From NCBI GenBank assembly GCA_964429855.1, contig CAYSDM010000088.1:1-13828 (forward strand): a stretch of 13,828 nt of DNA. The letters are read 5' to 3'. Shown here one piece after another: positions 1 through 6,687 of the stretch (positions are counted from its first letter, which is position 1; the number at the start of each line of letters is the position of its first letter). The notes beneath the pieces are model-generated. The model ran no database searches. It was not told the origin of the DNA and saw only the letters and a list, made by a program, of their open reading frames with translations. The position numbers were made by a program, and so were the translations under genes. Source of the DNA: CALLMM01 sp964429855. GTDB lineage: Bacteria > Armatimonadota > Chthonomonadetes > Chthonomonadales > CAJBBX01.

Positions 1-183
1 GAACAGTCGGGACTACGTCCGGTGCTGCCAGAACTGCGCGGAGAAGTGGATAACGCGCTCTCCAGCGGCAGCCGCGCAGATAAGGGACTGGCGCTGGATG
101 TTCAGACAGTGGTGCGTCCCGTCAGCACGCGAATCGTGGACGAACTGCTCTATCAGTGGCAAAAGAGCTACGGTGACCGGTAG
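1..183 (+). CDS. 3' end of an unrecognised protein (partial)
   Basis: Frame 1 is open from the left edge to a TAG at 181-183, giving the last 60 residues of a protein that starts outside the window. The tail is hydrophilic, has no membrane segment, and ends in QWQKSYGDR. I do not recognise a family. It lies 31 bases upstream of the BtpA-family gene on the same strand, so the two may be cotranscribed. BtpA/SgcQ proteins are often near sugar-metabolism genes, but nothing in this fragment shows that role. Confidence 0.6.
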   Translation, partial: EQSGLRPVLPELRGEVDNALSSGSRADKGLALDVQTVVRPVSTRIVDELLYQWQKSYGDR

Positions 184-214
184 CCTGTCGGACTTTCGCC
201 CCGAATGGATATCC

Positions 215-1009
215 ATGAATCTGAGCGATCTGTTTGACCGCAAGCCGTTGATCGGCATGGTGCATCTTGGCGCGCTGCCGGGCAGTCCGCGCGACGAGGG
301 CGACTTTACCCGCACGCTGTGCCGCGCGGTGGAGGACGCCCGCGCTCTGGAGAGCGGGGGACTGGATGCGGTAATGGTCGAAAACTTCTTCGATGCGCCG
401 TTCTACCGATCTGGCGTGCCTCCGCATACCGTGGCGGCGATGACGCGCGCGGCGCAGGCGGTGCGCGAGGCGGTCTCGATTCCCGTCGGAGTCAATGTGC
501 TGCGTAACGATGTGAACGCCGCCATCTCCATCGCCCATCTCTGCGGGGCGCAGTTTGTGCGCTGCAACGTCTATGTCGGCGCGGCGGTCACCGATCAGGG
601 GATGATCGAAGGCGCAGCGCGGGAGGCGGTCGCCTGTCGGCGTATGCTGGGAGCGAATGTCTGGATTTTCGCCGATGTCGCGGTCAAGCACGCGGCGATC
701 CTCGGAGACTACCCGGTGGAGCAGCAGGCGAAGGACGCCGTGGAGCGCGGTCTTGCCGACGCGCTGATCGTGACCGGCGCGGCTACCGGCGCAGAGACTC
801 CACTGGAGCGACTCCGGGTCGTGAAAAGCGCGGTTCCGGCGGCTCCGGTTCTGGCGGGCAGCGGTCTGACCGCGCAGAACGCCGCGCAGATTCTGTCGGT
901 CGCCAACGGCGCGATTGTCGGCAGCAGCCTGAAAAGAGGGGGAGAGATCGCGGCGCCGGTGGATGTGGAGCGCGTGCGCGCGCTCGTCAGAGCCGCTCGC
1001 GGGAGATAG
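215..1009 (+). CDS. BtpA/SgcQ family TIM-barrel protein
   Basis: A 264-residue protein with the full BtpA family pattern: GMVHLGALPGSP at 14-25, VENFFDAPF at 55-63, GVNVLRND at 92-99, ADVAVKHA at 153-160, VTGAATG at 186-192 and ANGAIVGSSLK at 230-240, close to the usual family length. These motifs suit a phosphate-binding (beta/alpha)8 barrel. BtpA was named for photosystem I accumulation in cyanobacteria, while SgcQ is an E. coli paralogue in a sugar-utilisation cluster. In an organism with no sign of photosynthesis here, a sugar or small-molecule enzyme role is more likely, but the reaction is unknown. ATG 215 is chosen because MNLSDLFDRKPLIGMVHL matches where the family begins. Upstream in-frame GTG/ATG codons would overlap the preceding gene, and no strong Shine-Dalgarno is visible. 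Confidence 0.9.
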   Translation: MNLSDLFDRKPLIGMVHLGALPGSPRDEGDFTRTLCRAVEDARALESGGLDAVMVENFFDAPFYRSGVPPHTVAAMTRAAQAVREAVSIPVGVNVLRNDVNAAISIAHLCGAQFVRCNVYVGAAVTDQGMIEGAAREAVACRRMLGANVWIFADVAVKHAAILGDYPVEQQAKDAVERGLADALIVTGAATGAETPLERLRVVKSAVPAAPVLAGSGLTAQNAAQILSVANGAIVGSSLKRGGEIAAPVDVERVRALVRAARGR

Positions 1010-1046
1010 CCGTCTTCCTCCGTAATGAAGGACAAAGGAGATGGTC

Positions 1047-2420
1047 ATGCTGATGTTCGCGGTGTCCGTTGTTATGCTTGTTGTTATGACCGCCATCTGT
1101 ACAGAGGCGCAGGGGCAGCCAATACGCATCTCCCAGCAGTATCCGCGCTACTGGGAGTACAGGGGCAAGCCGACGCTGCTTCTGGGCGGATCGGTAGAGG
1201 ACAATCTCTTCCAGATCCGCGACCTGAAGGCACACCTGGACCTTCTACAATCAGTGGGCGGCAACTACGTGCGATGCACTATGTCCAGCCGCGATCCGGG
1301 AGATGTCTGGCCCTTCCATCAACGCGAGGACGGTAAATACGACTTAGAACGGATGAAGGAGGAGTACTGGAGACGCTTCGAGAATCTGCTGAAGCTGGGA
1401 CGAGAGCGCGGAATCATTGTCCAGATTGAGGTATGGGACCGCTTCGATTTCGCTATGAACCCGTGGCTGCAGAATCCCTATAACCCGGCGAACAATATCA
1501 ACTATACCTCGGAGCAAAGCGGACTGAAGACGCGCTATCCGGACCATCCCGGCGGCAACGCCAACCCCTTCTTCCGCTCTGTGCCGAAACTGGACAACAA
1601 TCCCCTGCTGCTCAGGTTTCAACGTGCGCAGGTGGACCGGATGCTTTCGATCTCGTTGCGCTACCCCAATGTACTTTACTGCATGGACAACGAGACCAGC
1701 GGCGCAGAGGAGTGGGGAGCCTACTGGGCGCAGCACATTCAGGAGAAGGCGAAGCAAGCCAGGGTGACGGTCTACTGTACGGAGATGTGGGATCCCTGGG
1801 ATCTGTCTCACCCCATGCACAACCGCACCTTCGATCATCCCGAACGCTATCCCTTCGCGGACATATCGCAGAATAATCACCAGAAGGGACAGGCGCACTG
1901 GGATAACGCGCAGAAGGTGCGGGCGCGTCTATCCGCGCGTCCACGTCCACTGAACAACGTAAAGATCTACGGAGCGGATACCGGACGGTACGGCACCGAT
2001 AGAGACGGCATCGAACGGTTCTGGCGCAACATCCTCGGGGGAACTGCCTCCGCGCGATTTCACCGCCCTGCCTCCGGGCTGGGCTTAAGCCCGTTGGCGC
2101 AGGCGAACATCCGCAGCGCGCGCATGCTCACAGACGCGATGTTCCTCTTTCGCTGCGAGCCGCGCAACGATCTGCTCTCGGATCGGGAGCCGAACGAAGC
2201 CTACCTGACAGCGGAGGAGGGGAGACAGTACGCGCTCTTCTTCCCGGACGGAGGCTCCGTAATGCTGGACATGTCGGGAGCGAAGGGACGCTTCCGACTG
2301 CGCTGGCTGTCCATCCTGGATAGTCGGTGGCTGCCTCCGACGCCGGTGACGGCGGGAAGCAGGGTGAAGCTGGAGACGCCCGGAAAAGGCTACTGGGCGG
2401 CTCTGCTGCTGCTGGAATAG
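1047..2420 (+). CDS. Secreted glycoside-hydrolase-like protein with C-terminal collagen-binding-like domain
   Basis: A 457-residue protein. Residues 1-21 are a hydrophobic signal peptide with likely cleavage near EAQG, so the product is exported. The body (about 30-380) looks like a TIM-barrel glycoside hydrolase of the DUF4038/apiosidase-like type. It opens with YFEYRGKPTLLLGG-like sequence (YWEYRGKPTLLLGG, 35-48), has NYVRC at 73-77, QIEVWDRFDF at 127-136, and CMDNETSG at 212-219 in the place of a clan GH-A acid/base motif (Glu216). KIYGADTG at 306-313 lies where a second catalytic acid would be expected. Residues about 395-456 (YALFFPDGGSVMLDMSG to GYWAALLLLE) resemble the putative collagen-binding domain that often ends these proteins. 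AGGAG at 1036-1040 abuts ATG 1041 but sits 6 bases before ATG 1047, so 1047 is preferred. The substrate cannot be read from sequence. Confidence 0.75.
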   Translation: MLMFAVSVVMLVVMTAICTEAQGQPIRISQQYPRYWEYRGKPTLLLGGSVEDNLFQIRDLKAHLDLLQSVGGNYVRCTMSSRDPGDVWPFHQREDGKYDLERMKEEYWRRFENLLKLGRERGIIVQIEVWDRFDFAMNPWLQNPYNPANNINYTSEQSGLKTRYPDHPGGNANPFFRSVPKLDNNPLLLRFQRAQVDRMLSISLRYPNVLYCMDNETSGAEEWGAYWAQHIQEKAKQARVTVYCTEMWDPWDLSHPMHNRTFDHPERYPFADISQNNHQKGQAHWDNAQKVRARLSARPRPLNNVKIYGADTGRYGTDRDGIERFWRNILGGTASARFHRPASGLGLSPLAQANIRSARMLTDAMFLFRCEPRNDLLSDREPNEAYLTAEEGRQYALFFPDGGSVMLDMSGAKGRFRLRWLSILDSRWLPPTPVTAGSRVKLETPGKGYWAALLLLE

Positions 2421-2425
2421 GGGTC

Positions 2426-3049
2426 TCAGGTTCGGTTTGGGCGAAAGAGGAACCACATCGGCACGCCTGACAGCGTATCGGTTGCGGTCACCTGATAGCC
2501 GTAGCGTTCGTAGAGCGCGACATTTGCGGCGATCTGCGTATCCAGTCCCACCCCCGTGGAAGTCGGATGGCTTTCCGAAAGCAGATGCAGCCTGTCCAGC
2601 AGCGCGCCGGCGTGCCCCTGCCCGCGCATCTCCGGCAGCGTTCCGATAGCGGTCAGGTAGAGATGAGGTTCCGCAGACCGGTACTGCGCCTTCATATCGG
2701 CATACTGTTCCAGCCGCCGCGCCGCCTCCTCGCCAATCGCCTCCAGAAAGGCGATATCCGCCTCCAGCAGCGACTCCGGCTCCGGACAGGATTCGATGCC
2801 GGTGATGAGCGCGACCGCCGCCAGACGATTCCCGCTCAGCGACCCCAGGAAGGGCCATCCGAGCGCCAGCCGCCACTGGCAGGAGAGGCGAAACATCGCC
2901 CGCAGGCACTCCTCGTAGTCGTCTCTGTCCTGAAAAAAGTGGCGGAGGAGGGGATAGTCCTGAAAGGCGAGGGTCAGCGTCTCTGCCGCCTCTTCGAGAC
3001 GCTCCGGCGCAATCTCGATCACGGAATGAGCATCTGCGCGGTGGTTCAA
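2426..3049 (-). CDS. GNAT family N-acetyltransferase (TTG start)
   Basis: A 207-residue single-domain GNAT protein. The acetyl-CoA-binding motif A is HLYLTAIGTLPEMRGQGHAG (129-148), with the R142-G-Q-G-H-A147 pyrophosphate loop. Motif B is NVALYERYGY (176-185). The N-terminal half (about 10-70) is the more variable acceptor side. The acceptor is unknown. The gene converges with the glycoside-hydrolase-like gene with only five bases between stops, and diverges from the NamZ gene across a 165-base spacer. The start is a TTG; an internal GTG ten codons in is the only close alternative and lacks such a ribosome site. Confidence 0.85.
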   Translation of the reverse strand: MNHRADAHSVIEIAPERLEEAAETLTLAFQDYPLLRHFFQDRDDYEECLRAMFRLSCQWRLALGWPFLGSLSGNRLAAVALITGIESCPEPESLLEADIAFLEAIGEEAARRLEQYADMKAQYRSAEPHLYLTAIGTLPEMRGQGHAGALLDRLHLLSESHPTSTGVGLDTQIAANVALYERYGYQVTATDTLSGVPMWFLFRPNRT

Positions 3050-3055
3050 ACGTTG

Positions 3056-3060
3056 CCTCC
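3056..3060 (-). promoter_or_regulatory. Ribosome binding site GGAGG fixing a TTG start
   Basis: On the minus strand GGAGG lies exactly six bases before the TTG at 3049-3047. No ATG occurs in frame at a similar spacing, so this site decides the unusual start of the GNAT gene. Confidence 0.7.
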
Positions 3061-3151
3061 TGCAAGTGATAGAGCGATTCGGGGTTGACAGGTGAACGGT
3101 GCATCTTTTTCATCCTGGCGGCGCAATTTCCTGCGTAGATTCCTTAACAGA

Positions 3152-3204
3152 CTGAAAACGGACGGTCGGAGGAGATAGACTCCAGGCGCGCTGTCTGTTT
3201 TCAG
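3152..3204 (+). promoter_or_regulatory. Long stem-loop in the leader of the NamZ gene
   Basis: CTGAAAACGGAC (3152-3163) pairs with GTCTGTTTTCAG (3193-3204) over 12 bp with one G-U pair, extendable by three more pairs including wobbles (3164-3166 with 3190-3192). A smaller stem GGAG/CTCC (3168-3171 with 3180-3183) sits inside. The 3' arm touches the first bases of the AGGAG ribosome site (3203-3207) of the gene starting at 3215. No T-run follows, so it is not an intrinsic terminator. A translational control element is inferred, not shown. Confidence 0.45.
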
Positions 3205-3214
3205 GAGAGAGAAG

Positions 3215-4345
3215 ATGGAGATACTCAACGGCATAGATGCGCTGATTCGCGATCACTTCCAACCCATCACGGGGCAGCGCGTGGGGCTGATCACCAATCA
3301 TACCGGGCTGACCCGCGACGGGCGCGCCACGATTGATATCCTGCATGACGCGCCGAATGTCACGCTGGTCGCGCTCTTCGGACCGGAGCACGGCATCCGG
3401 GGCGCTCTGGATGAAAAGATACGCGACGGCGTGGATGAGAAGACCGGTCTGCCGGTCTACAGCCTCTACGGAGACTCTCTGCGCCCCAGACCGGAGCAGC
3501 TCAAGGGGCTGGACGCGCTCATCTTCGACATTCAGGACATTGGATGCCGCTTCTACACCTATATCAGCACACTCGGCAACGCGATGGAGGAGGCAGCGAA
3601 GGCGAAGCTGCACGTGGTCGTTCTGGATCGCCCGAATCCGATCACCGGGCGCGCCGTCGAGGGACCGGTATCGGATGCGGATCGGCTCTCCTTCACGGCA
3701 TGGCATCCGATACCGGTACGTCATGGCATGACGGTCGGCGAACTGGCAAGGCTCTTCAATGTCGAGCGGCGTATCGGCGCCGGGCTGATCGTGATTCCCT
3801 GCGAAGGATGGAGGCGCACGATGTGGTGGGATGAGACGGGGCTGACCTGGGTGAATCCCTCGCCGAATATGCGAAGTCTGACGCAGGCGACCCTCTATCC
3901 CGGCATCGGCTTGCTGGAGACGACGAATCTCTCCGTCGGGCGCGGAACCGATACGCCATTCGAGGTGATCGGCGCGCCGTGGATCGAGGAGAGGCGGCTG
4001 GCTGCCGATCTGAACAGGCGCGGTCTGCCGGGAGTGCGCTTTATCCCGGTTCGCTTTACGCCGCGCGCCAGCGTTCATCAGGGAACTCTCTGCGGCGGAG
4101 TCAATATCGTCGTCACGCACCGGGAGCGTTTTCAGCCGCTGCGAACCGGACTGGAGACCGCCGCCTCGCTGCTGCGCCTCTATGCGGATGTCTGGAAGGT
4201 GGAGGCGTATGACCGTCTGCTTGTCAGCCGCGAAACGATGGCGGCTTTTCGACGGGGAGCCGATTGGGAGGAGATGGAGCGGCTCTGGAAGCCGGCGAGG
4301 GAGAAGTTTGGACGCATACGCCGTCAATACTTGCTTTATGCGTAA
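3215..4345 (+). CDS. namZ: NamZ-type exo-beta-N-acetylmuramidase (DUF1343, GH171)
   Basis: A 376-residue DUF1343 protein. Family motifs are intact in order: VGLITNHTG at 23-31, LFGPEHGIRG at 54-63 (with the conserved Glu58), IFDIQDIGCRFYTYIST at 103-119, VLDRPNPITG at 136-145, VNPSPNMRS at 213-221, YPGIGLLETTNLS at 228-240 and VGRGTDTPFE at 241-250. Characterised members (B. subtilis NamZ/YbbC and a Tannerella homologue) release N-acetylmuramic acid from the non-reducing end of peptidoglycan fragments, feeding cell-wall recycling. The fold is a Rossmann-like N-terminal catalytic domain plus a C-terminal accessory domain. No signal peptide is visible at the chosen start (MEILNGIDALIRDH), so the product appears cytoplasmic unless an upstream start is missed. 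ATG 3215 has AGGAG seven bases upstream and begins where the conserved domain does. Confidence 0.9.
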   Translation: MEILNGIDALIRDHFQPITGQRVGLITNHTGLTRDGRATIDILHDAPNVTLVALFGPEHGIRGALDEKIRDGVDEKTGLPVYSLYGDSLRPRPEQLKGLDALIFDIQDIGCRFYTYISTLGNAMEEAAKAKLHVVVLDRPNPITGRAVEGPVSDADRLSFTAWHPIPVRHGMTVGELARLFNVERRIGAGLIVIPCEGWRRTMWWDETGLTWVNPSPNMRSLTQATLYPGIGLLETTNLSVGRGTDTPFEVIGAPWIEERRLAADLNRRGLPGVRFIPVRFTPRASVHQGTLCGGVNIVVTHRERFQPLRTGLETAASLLRLYADVWKVEAYDRLLVSRETMAAFRRGADWEEMERLWKPAREKFGRIRRQYLLYA

Positions 4346-4391
4346 AAAATCTGAAGGGAGTTTCCGCTTTTGGTGTCGAACAGGGAGGATA

Positions 4392-4420
4392 CTGACGAAA
4401 TATCGCGAAAGAGGTATTAA
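4392..4420 (+). promoter_or_regulatory. Weak sigma-70-like promoter candidate before the DUF5679 gene
   Basis: CTGACG (4392-4397) and TATTAA (4415-4420) are separated by 17 bases and match 4 of 6 consensus positions each. They lie 30 bases upstream of the small gene. Readthrough from the NamZ gene, which ends 104 bases before the start, is an equally simple source of transcription. Confidence 0.25.
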
Positions 4421-4449
4421 CTTCAAACCTGAAAAGGAGGAGCATGGAC

Positions 4450-4587
4450 ATGGAAGCCTATTGCGTCAAATGCAAGGCAAAGAAAGAGATGCAGAACCCG
4501 ACCGCCATCACCATGAAGAATGGCAAGCCTGCAACGACTGGCACTTGCGGAACCTGCGGAACCAAAATGTTTAAAATTGGCAAGTAG
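4450..4587 (+). CDS. DUF5679 small zinc-ribbon-like protein
   Basis: A 45-residue protein beginning MEAYCVKCKAKKEM and ending GTKMFKIGK, which I recognise as the DUF5679 pattern. Two Cys pairs, CVKC (5-8 in this numbering) and CGTC (33-36), would bind one zinc ion as a minimal ribbon. Between them is the typical basic stretch TMKNGKPATTG. The function of the family is unknown; a nucleic-acid or ribosome-associated role is only a guess from size and charge. AAGGAGG (4434-4440) is a very strong ribosome site. ATG 4450 gives nine-base spacing and the usual family N-terminus; ATG 4444 would add Met-Asp but leaves only three bases. It lies between the NamZ gene and the pilus promoter and is followed by a large hairpin. 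Confidence 0.85.
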   Translation: MEAYCVKCKAKKEMQNPTAITMKNGKPATTGTCGTCGTKMFKIGK

Positions 4588-4629
4588 CTGTTTTTGATCT
4601 TCTATTTCTGTTGAATCTTCCTCGAGTTG

Positions 4630-4671
4630 AGGCCGGTTCGAACGCTTCCGATCATCCGTTCGCCCCGGCCT
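4630..4671 (+). terminator. Large hairpin after the DUF5679 gene, possible terminator
   Basis: AGGCCGG (4630-4636) pairs with CCGGCCT (4665-4671), and CGAACG (4639-4644) with CGTTCG (4657-4662), with a 2x2 internal mismatch and a 12-base loop. It begins 42 bases after the stop codon. The following sequence is pyrimidine-rich but has no clean U-tract, so it is a poor intrinsic terminator by the standard rule. It separates the small gene from the pilus promoter at 4729. Confidence 0.4.
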
Positions 4672-4728
4672 GCTTCCTTCAGTTGTTCTCCCTTACGAAT
4701 CACGTTTCGTCTTCGCCCCTCCTTTCAT

Positions 4729-4757
4729 TTGACAGGCTATCATTTGTATCCTATAAT
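4729..4757 (+). promoter_or_regulatory. Perfect-consensus sigma-70 type promoter for pilB
   Basis: TTGACA (4729-4734), a 17-base spacer and TATAAT (4752-4757) match the housekeeping consensus at all twelve positions, within a locally AT-rich patch of a GC-rich window. Transcription would start near 4764. It faces the pilus genes and is the only strong promoter-like site before pilB. Confidence 0.75.
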
Positions 4758-4774
4758 TCATAGTGGGATGATCT

Positions 4775-4870
4775 CCGGTAAAAATGCGGGCGAACTATTT
4801 ATCCGGATACCTCGTCCAACAGCCGGTACAATGCATCGGAAGCGACTTCACCGCGCACGGCGGCCCGCCG
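4775..4870 (+). promoter_or_regulatory. Possible structured leader of pilB
   Basis: If translation starts at 4889, about 125 bases of leader follow the predicted start of transcription. CCGGTAAA (4775-4782) pairs with TTTATCCGG (4798-4806) apart from one bulged base, placing ATG 4784 in the loop. CGGCG/CGCCG (4858-4862 with 4866-4870) forms a tight GC hairpin 18 bases before ATG 4889. I could not match the sequence to a known riboswitch class. Confidence 0.25.
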
Positions 4871-6604
4871 GGAAGCTCATCAGACTCTATGGACACCCTG
4901 ACAGTGATTCAGAATCGCGGTGTCCGTCTGGGCGAACAGTTGATCGCCGACGGACTGATTAATGAGCAGCAGCTTCGCGAAGCGCTGGAGCGACAGCGAC
5001 AGACGGGGGCATTTCTGGGAGAGACTCTTGTCTCCCTGGGACTGGTGACGCCCGCATCGCTGGGGCGCTATCTGGAATCGGCTACGGGTTTCCCCTTCGT
5101 CGAACTCTCCAACTATCCGGTGAATCTGGAACTGGCGAGAACGATTCCGGAGCATGTGGCGCGGCGCAAGTCGCTGCTGCCCTTCGCGGAGCGTTCGGAA
5201 GGCGTCTGCGTGGCGATGACCGATCCCCTCGACCTGGCGGCGGTGGATGAGTTGAGCGCGCGATTCGGGCGGCGCATCCTGCCCTTCCTGGCGCTTCAGA
5301 ACGATCTGCTGGACGGCATCAATCGCGCTTACGACGTTCGGCAGAAGGCGCAGTCGGTCCTGGATGAGATGACCGAAACGCCGATGACCGAAGCCGAACT
5401 CTCGGTGGATGAACTGGTCGGCCTGGCGGAAGACGCCCCCATCGTTCGCCTGGTCAACGGGATCATCTCGGGAGCGATTACTGCGGGAGCCAGCGACATC
5501 CATATCGAGCCGCAGGAGCATCAGGTGCGCGTGCGTTTTCGCGTGGATGGCTTGCTGTACGATCAGATGACCATTCCCCGCCATCATCTGGCAGCCGTCG
5601 TCTCCCGCATCAAAATAATGGCGTCGCTGAACATCGCCGAACGCCGCCGCCCGCAGGATGGACGCTTCTCGTATAAAGACGGCAACGGGGTGGAATACGA
5701 CCTGCGTATCAGCATCATGCCGCTGATCTATGGAGAGAAGGTGGTGATGCGCCTGCTGGAGAAGTCCGGCTCGCTGGCGGCGCTCTCCAAACTGGGCTTT
5801 TTCCCGGAACAGCAGTCAGCCTTTGAGCAGTTTATCCGGCGCCCGCACGGGATCGTGCTGGTGACCGGACCGACCGGTTCCGGGAAGTCCACCACGCTCT
5901 ATGGCGCGCTTAACCGAATCAACGACGCCACGATCAATATCAACACTATTGAAGACCCGGTGGAGTACCATCTGAAGGGCGTCAATCAGGTGCAGGTGAA
6001 CCCCCGCATCGGCGTCACGTTTGCCTCCGGGCTGCGAACGCTGGTGCGCCAGGATCCGGACGTGATTATGGTCGGGGAGATTCGCGATACCGAAACCGCC
6101 GAGATAGCGGTTCAGGCGGCGTTGACCGGTCACCTGGTGCTCAGCACGCTGCATACCAACGATGCGCCCGGCGCGCTGGTGCGTCTTCAGAATATGGGCG
6201 TGGAGCCTTATCTGATCAGTTCCACCGTGATCGGGGTGCTGGCGCAGCGTCTGGTGCGCACCATCTGCTCCGGCTGCCGGGAAACTCGCGCCGCGAGTCT
6301 CGCCACGGTCGAGGCGTTCGGGCTGCCAATGCGGGAGGGCAGACCCCCGCTGCTGGCTGCCGGTCGTGGCTGCACAAAATGCTCGGGGCGCGGAATGCGG
6401 GGGCGCACCGCCATCTATGAGGTGATGCCCATGAGCGAGCCGCTCCGGGAGCGTGTCTTACAGCGCGCCTCAAGCGCGCTTCTGCGCGGGCAGGCTATCT
6501 CCGAGGGGATGGTGACCATGCGCGAAGCCGCCGTCCGCAAAGTTCTGGAGGGGACCACCACCCCGGATGAGGTGGCAAGAGTCCTGTTCGCAGAAGAGAT
6601 TTGA
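4784..6604 (+). CDS. pilB: Type IV pilus extension ATPase PilB (GspE/PilB family)
   Basis: Hexameric cytoplasmic ATPase driving pilin polymerisation. In 606-residue numbering, an MshEN-type N-domain spans about 46-185, with a 24-residue motif starting RLGEQLIADG at 48 and a second, weaker copy from 78. The ATPase core shows Walker A GPTGSGKST (362-370), the Asp box TIEDPVEY (388-395), Walker B with DPDVIMVGEIRD (424-435), and the His box TGHLVLSTLHTND (448-460). The tetracysteine zinc site CSGC (495-498) plus CTKC (530-533) distinguishes PilB/GspE from PilT. The start is uncertain. The first 35 codons encode an atypical peptide, and ATG 4889 (Met36, MDTLTVIQNRGVRLGE) matches where PilB proteins usually begin. 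Neither ATG has a good ribosome site: GGGAAG lies 13 bases before 4889, and nothing useful precedes 4784. Met36 is at least as likely as the longer form shown. pilC follows after 83 bases. Confidence 0.93.
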   Translation: MRANYLSGYLVQQPVQCIGSDFTAHGGPPGSSSDSMDTLTVIQNRGVRLGEQLIADGLINEQQLREALERQRQTGAFLGETLVSLGLVTPASLGRYLESATGFPFVELSNYPVNLELARTIPEHVARRKSLLPFAERSEGVCVAMTDPLDLAAVDELSARFGRRILPFLALQNDLLDGINRAYDVRQKAQSVLDEMTETPMTEAELSVDELVGLAEDAPIVRLVNGIISGAITAGASDIHIEPQEHQVRVRFRVDGLLYDQMTIPRHHLAAVVSRIKIMASLNIAERRRPQDGRFSYKDGNGVEYDLRISIMPLIYGEKVVMRLLEKSGSLAALSKLGFFPEQQSAFEQFIRRPHGIVLVTGPTGSGKSTTLYGALNRINDATININTIEDPVEYHLKGVNQVQVNPRIGVTFASGLRTLVRQDPDVIMVGEIRDTETAEIAVQAALTGHLVLSTLHTNDAPGALVRLQNMGVEPYLISSTVIGVLAQRLVRTICSGCRETRAASLATVEAFGLPMREGRPPLLAAGRGCTKCSGRGMRGRTAIYEVMPMSEPLRERVLQRASSALLRGQAISEGMVTMREAAVRKVLEGTTTPDEVARVLFAEEI

Positions 6605-6649
6605 TATCAATACAGACTGATCGCCGCTTCGTCCCGTACAGCCGTCTGC

Positions 6650-6669
6650 TCCGCTGACGAGACAGCGGA
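6650..6669 (+). other. Hairpin between pilB and pilC
   Basis: TCCGCTG (6650-6656) and CAGCGGA (6663-6669) form a perfect seven-base-pair stem with a six-base loop, 18 bases upstream of the pilC ATG. No U-tract follows. It could affect message processing or the relative translation of pilB and pilC, or be incidental. Confidence 0.35.
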
Positions 6670-6687
6670 TGCTTTCCTGAACAGCAA

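Noticed and set aside
3085..3090. Exact TTGACA as a -35 element for the NamZ gene
   Set aside because: No acceptable -10 hexamer occurs 15-19 bases downstream; the sequence there is T-rich without TATAAT-like order.
2085..3113. 342-codon minus-strand open frame overlapping the GNAT gene and the hydrolase end
   Set aside because: Its product is Arg/Gly/Pro-rich with no recognisable domain. The GNAT frame in the same place has clear motifs and a fitted ribosome site.
3110..4426. 438-codon minus-strand open frame opposite the NamZ gene
   Set aside because: Antisense shadow of a GC-rich gene; the sense frame carries all DUF1343 motifs.
6601..6610. Palindrome TTGATATCAA at the pilB stop codon
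   Set aside because: Ten bases, isolated, and overlapping the stop codon; no partner site or regulatory context.
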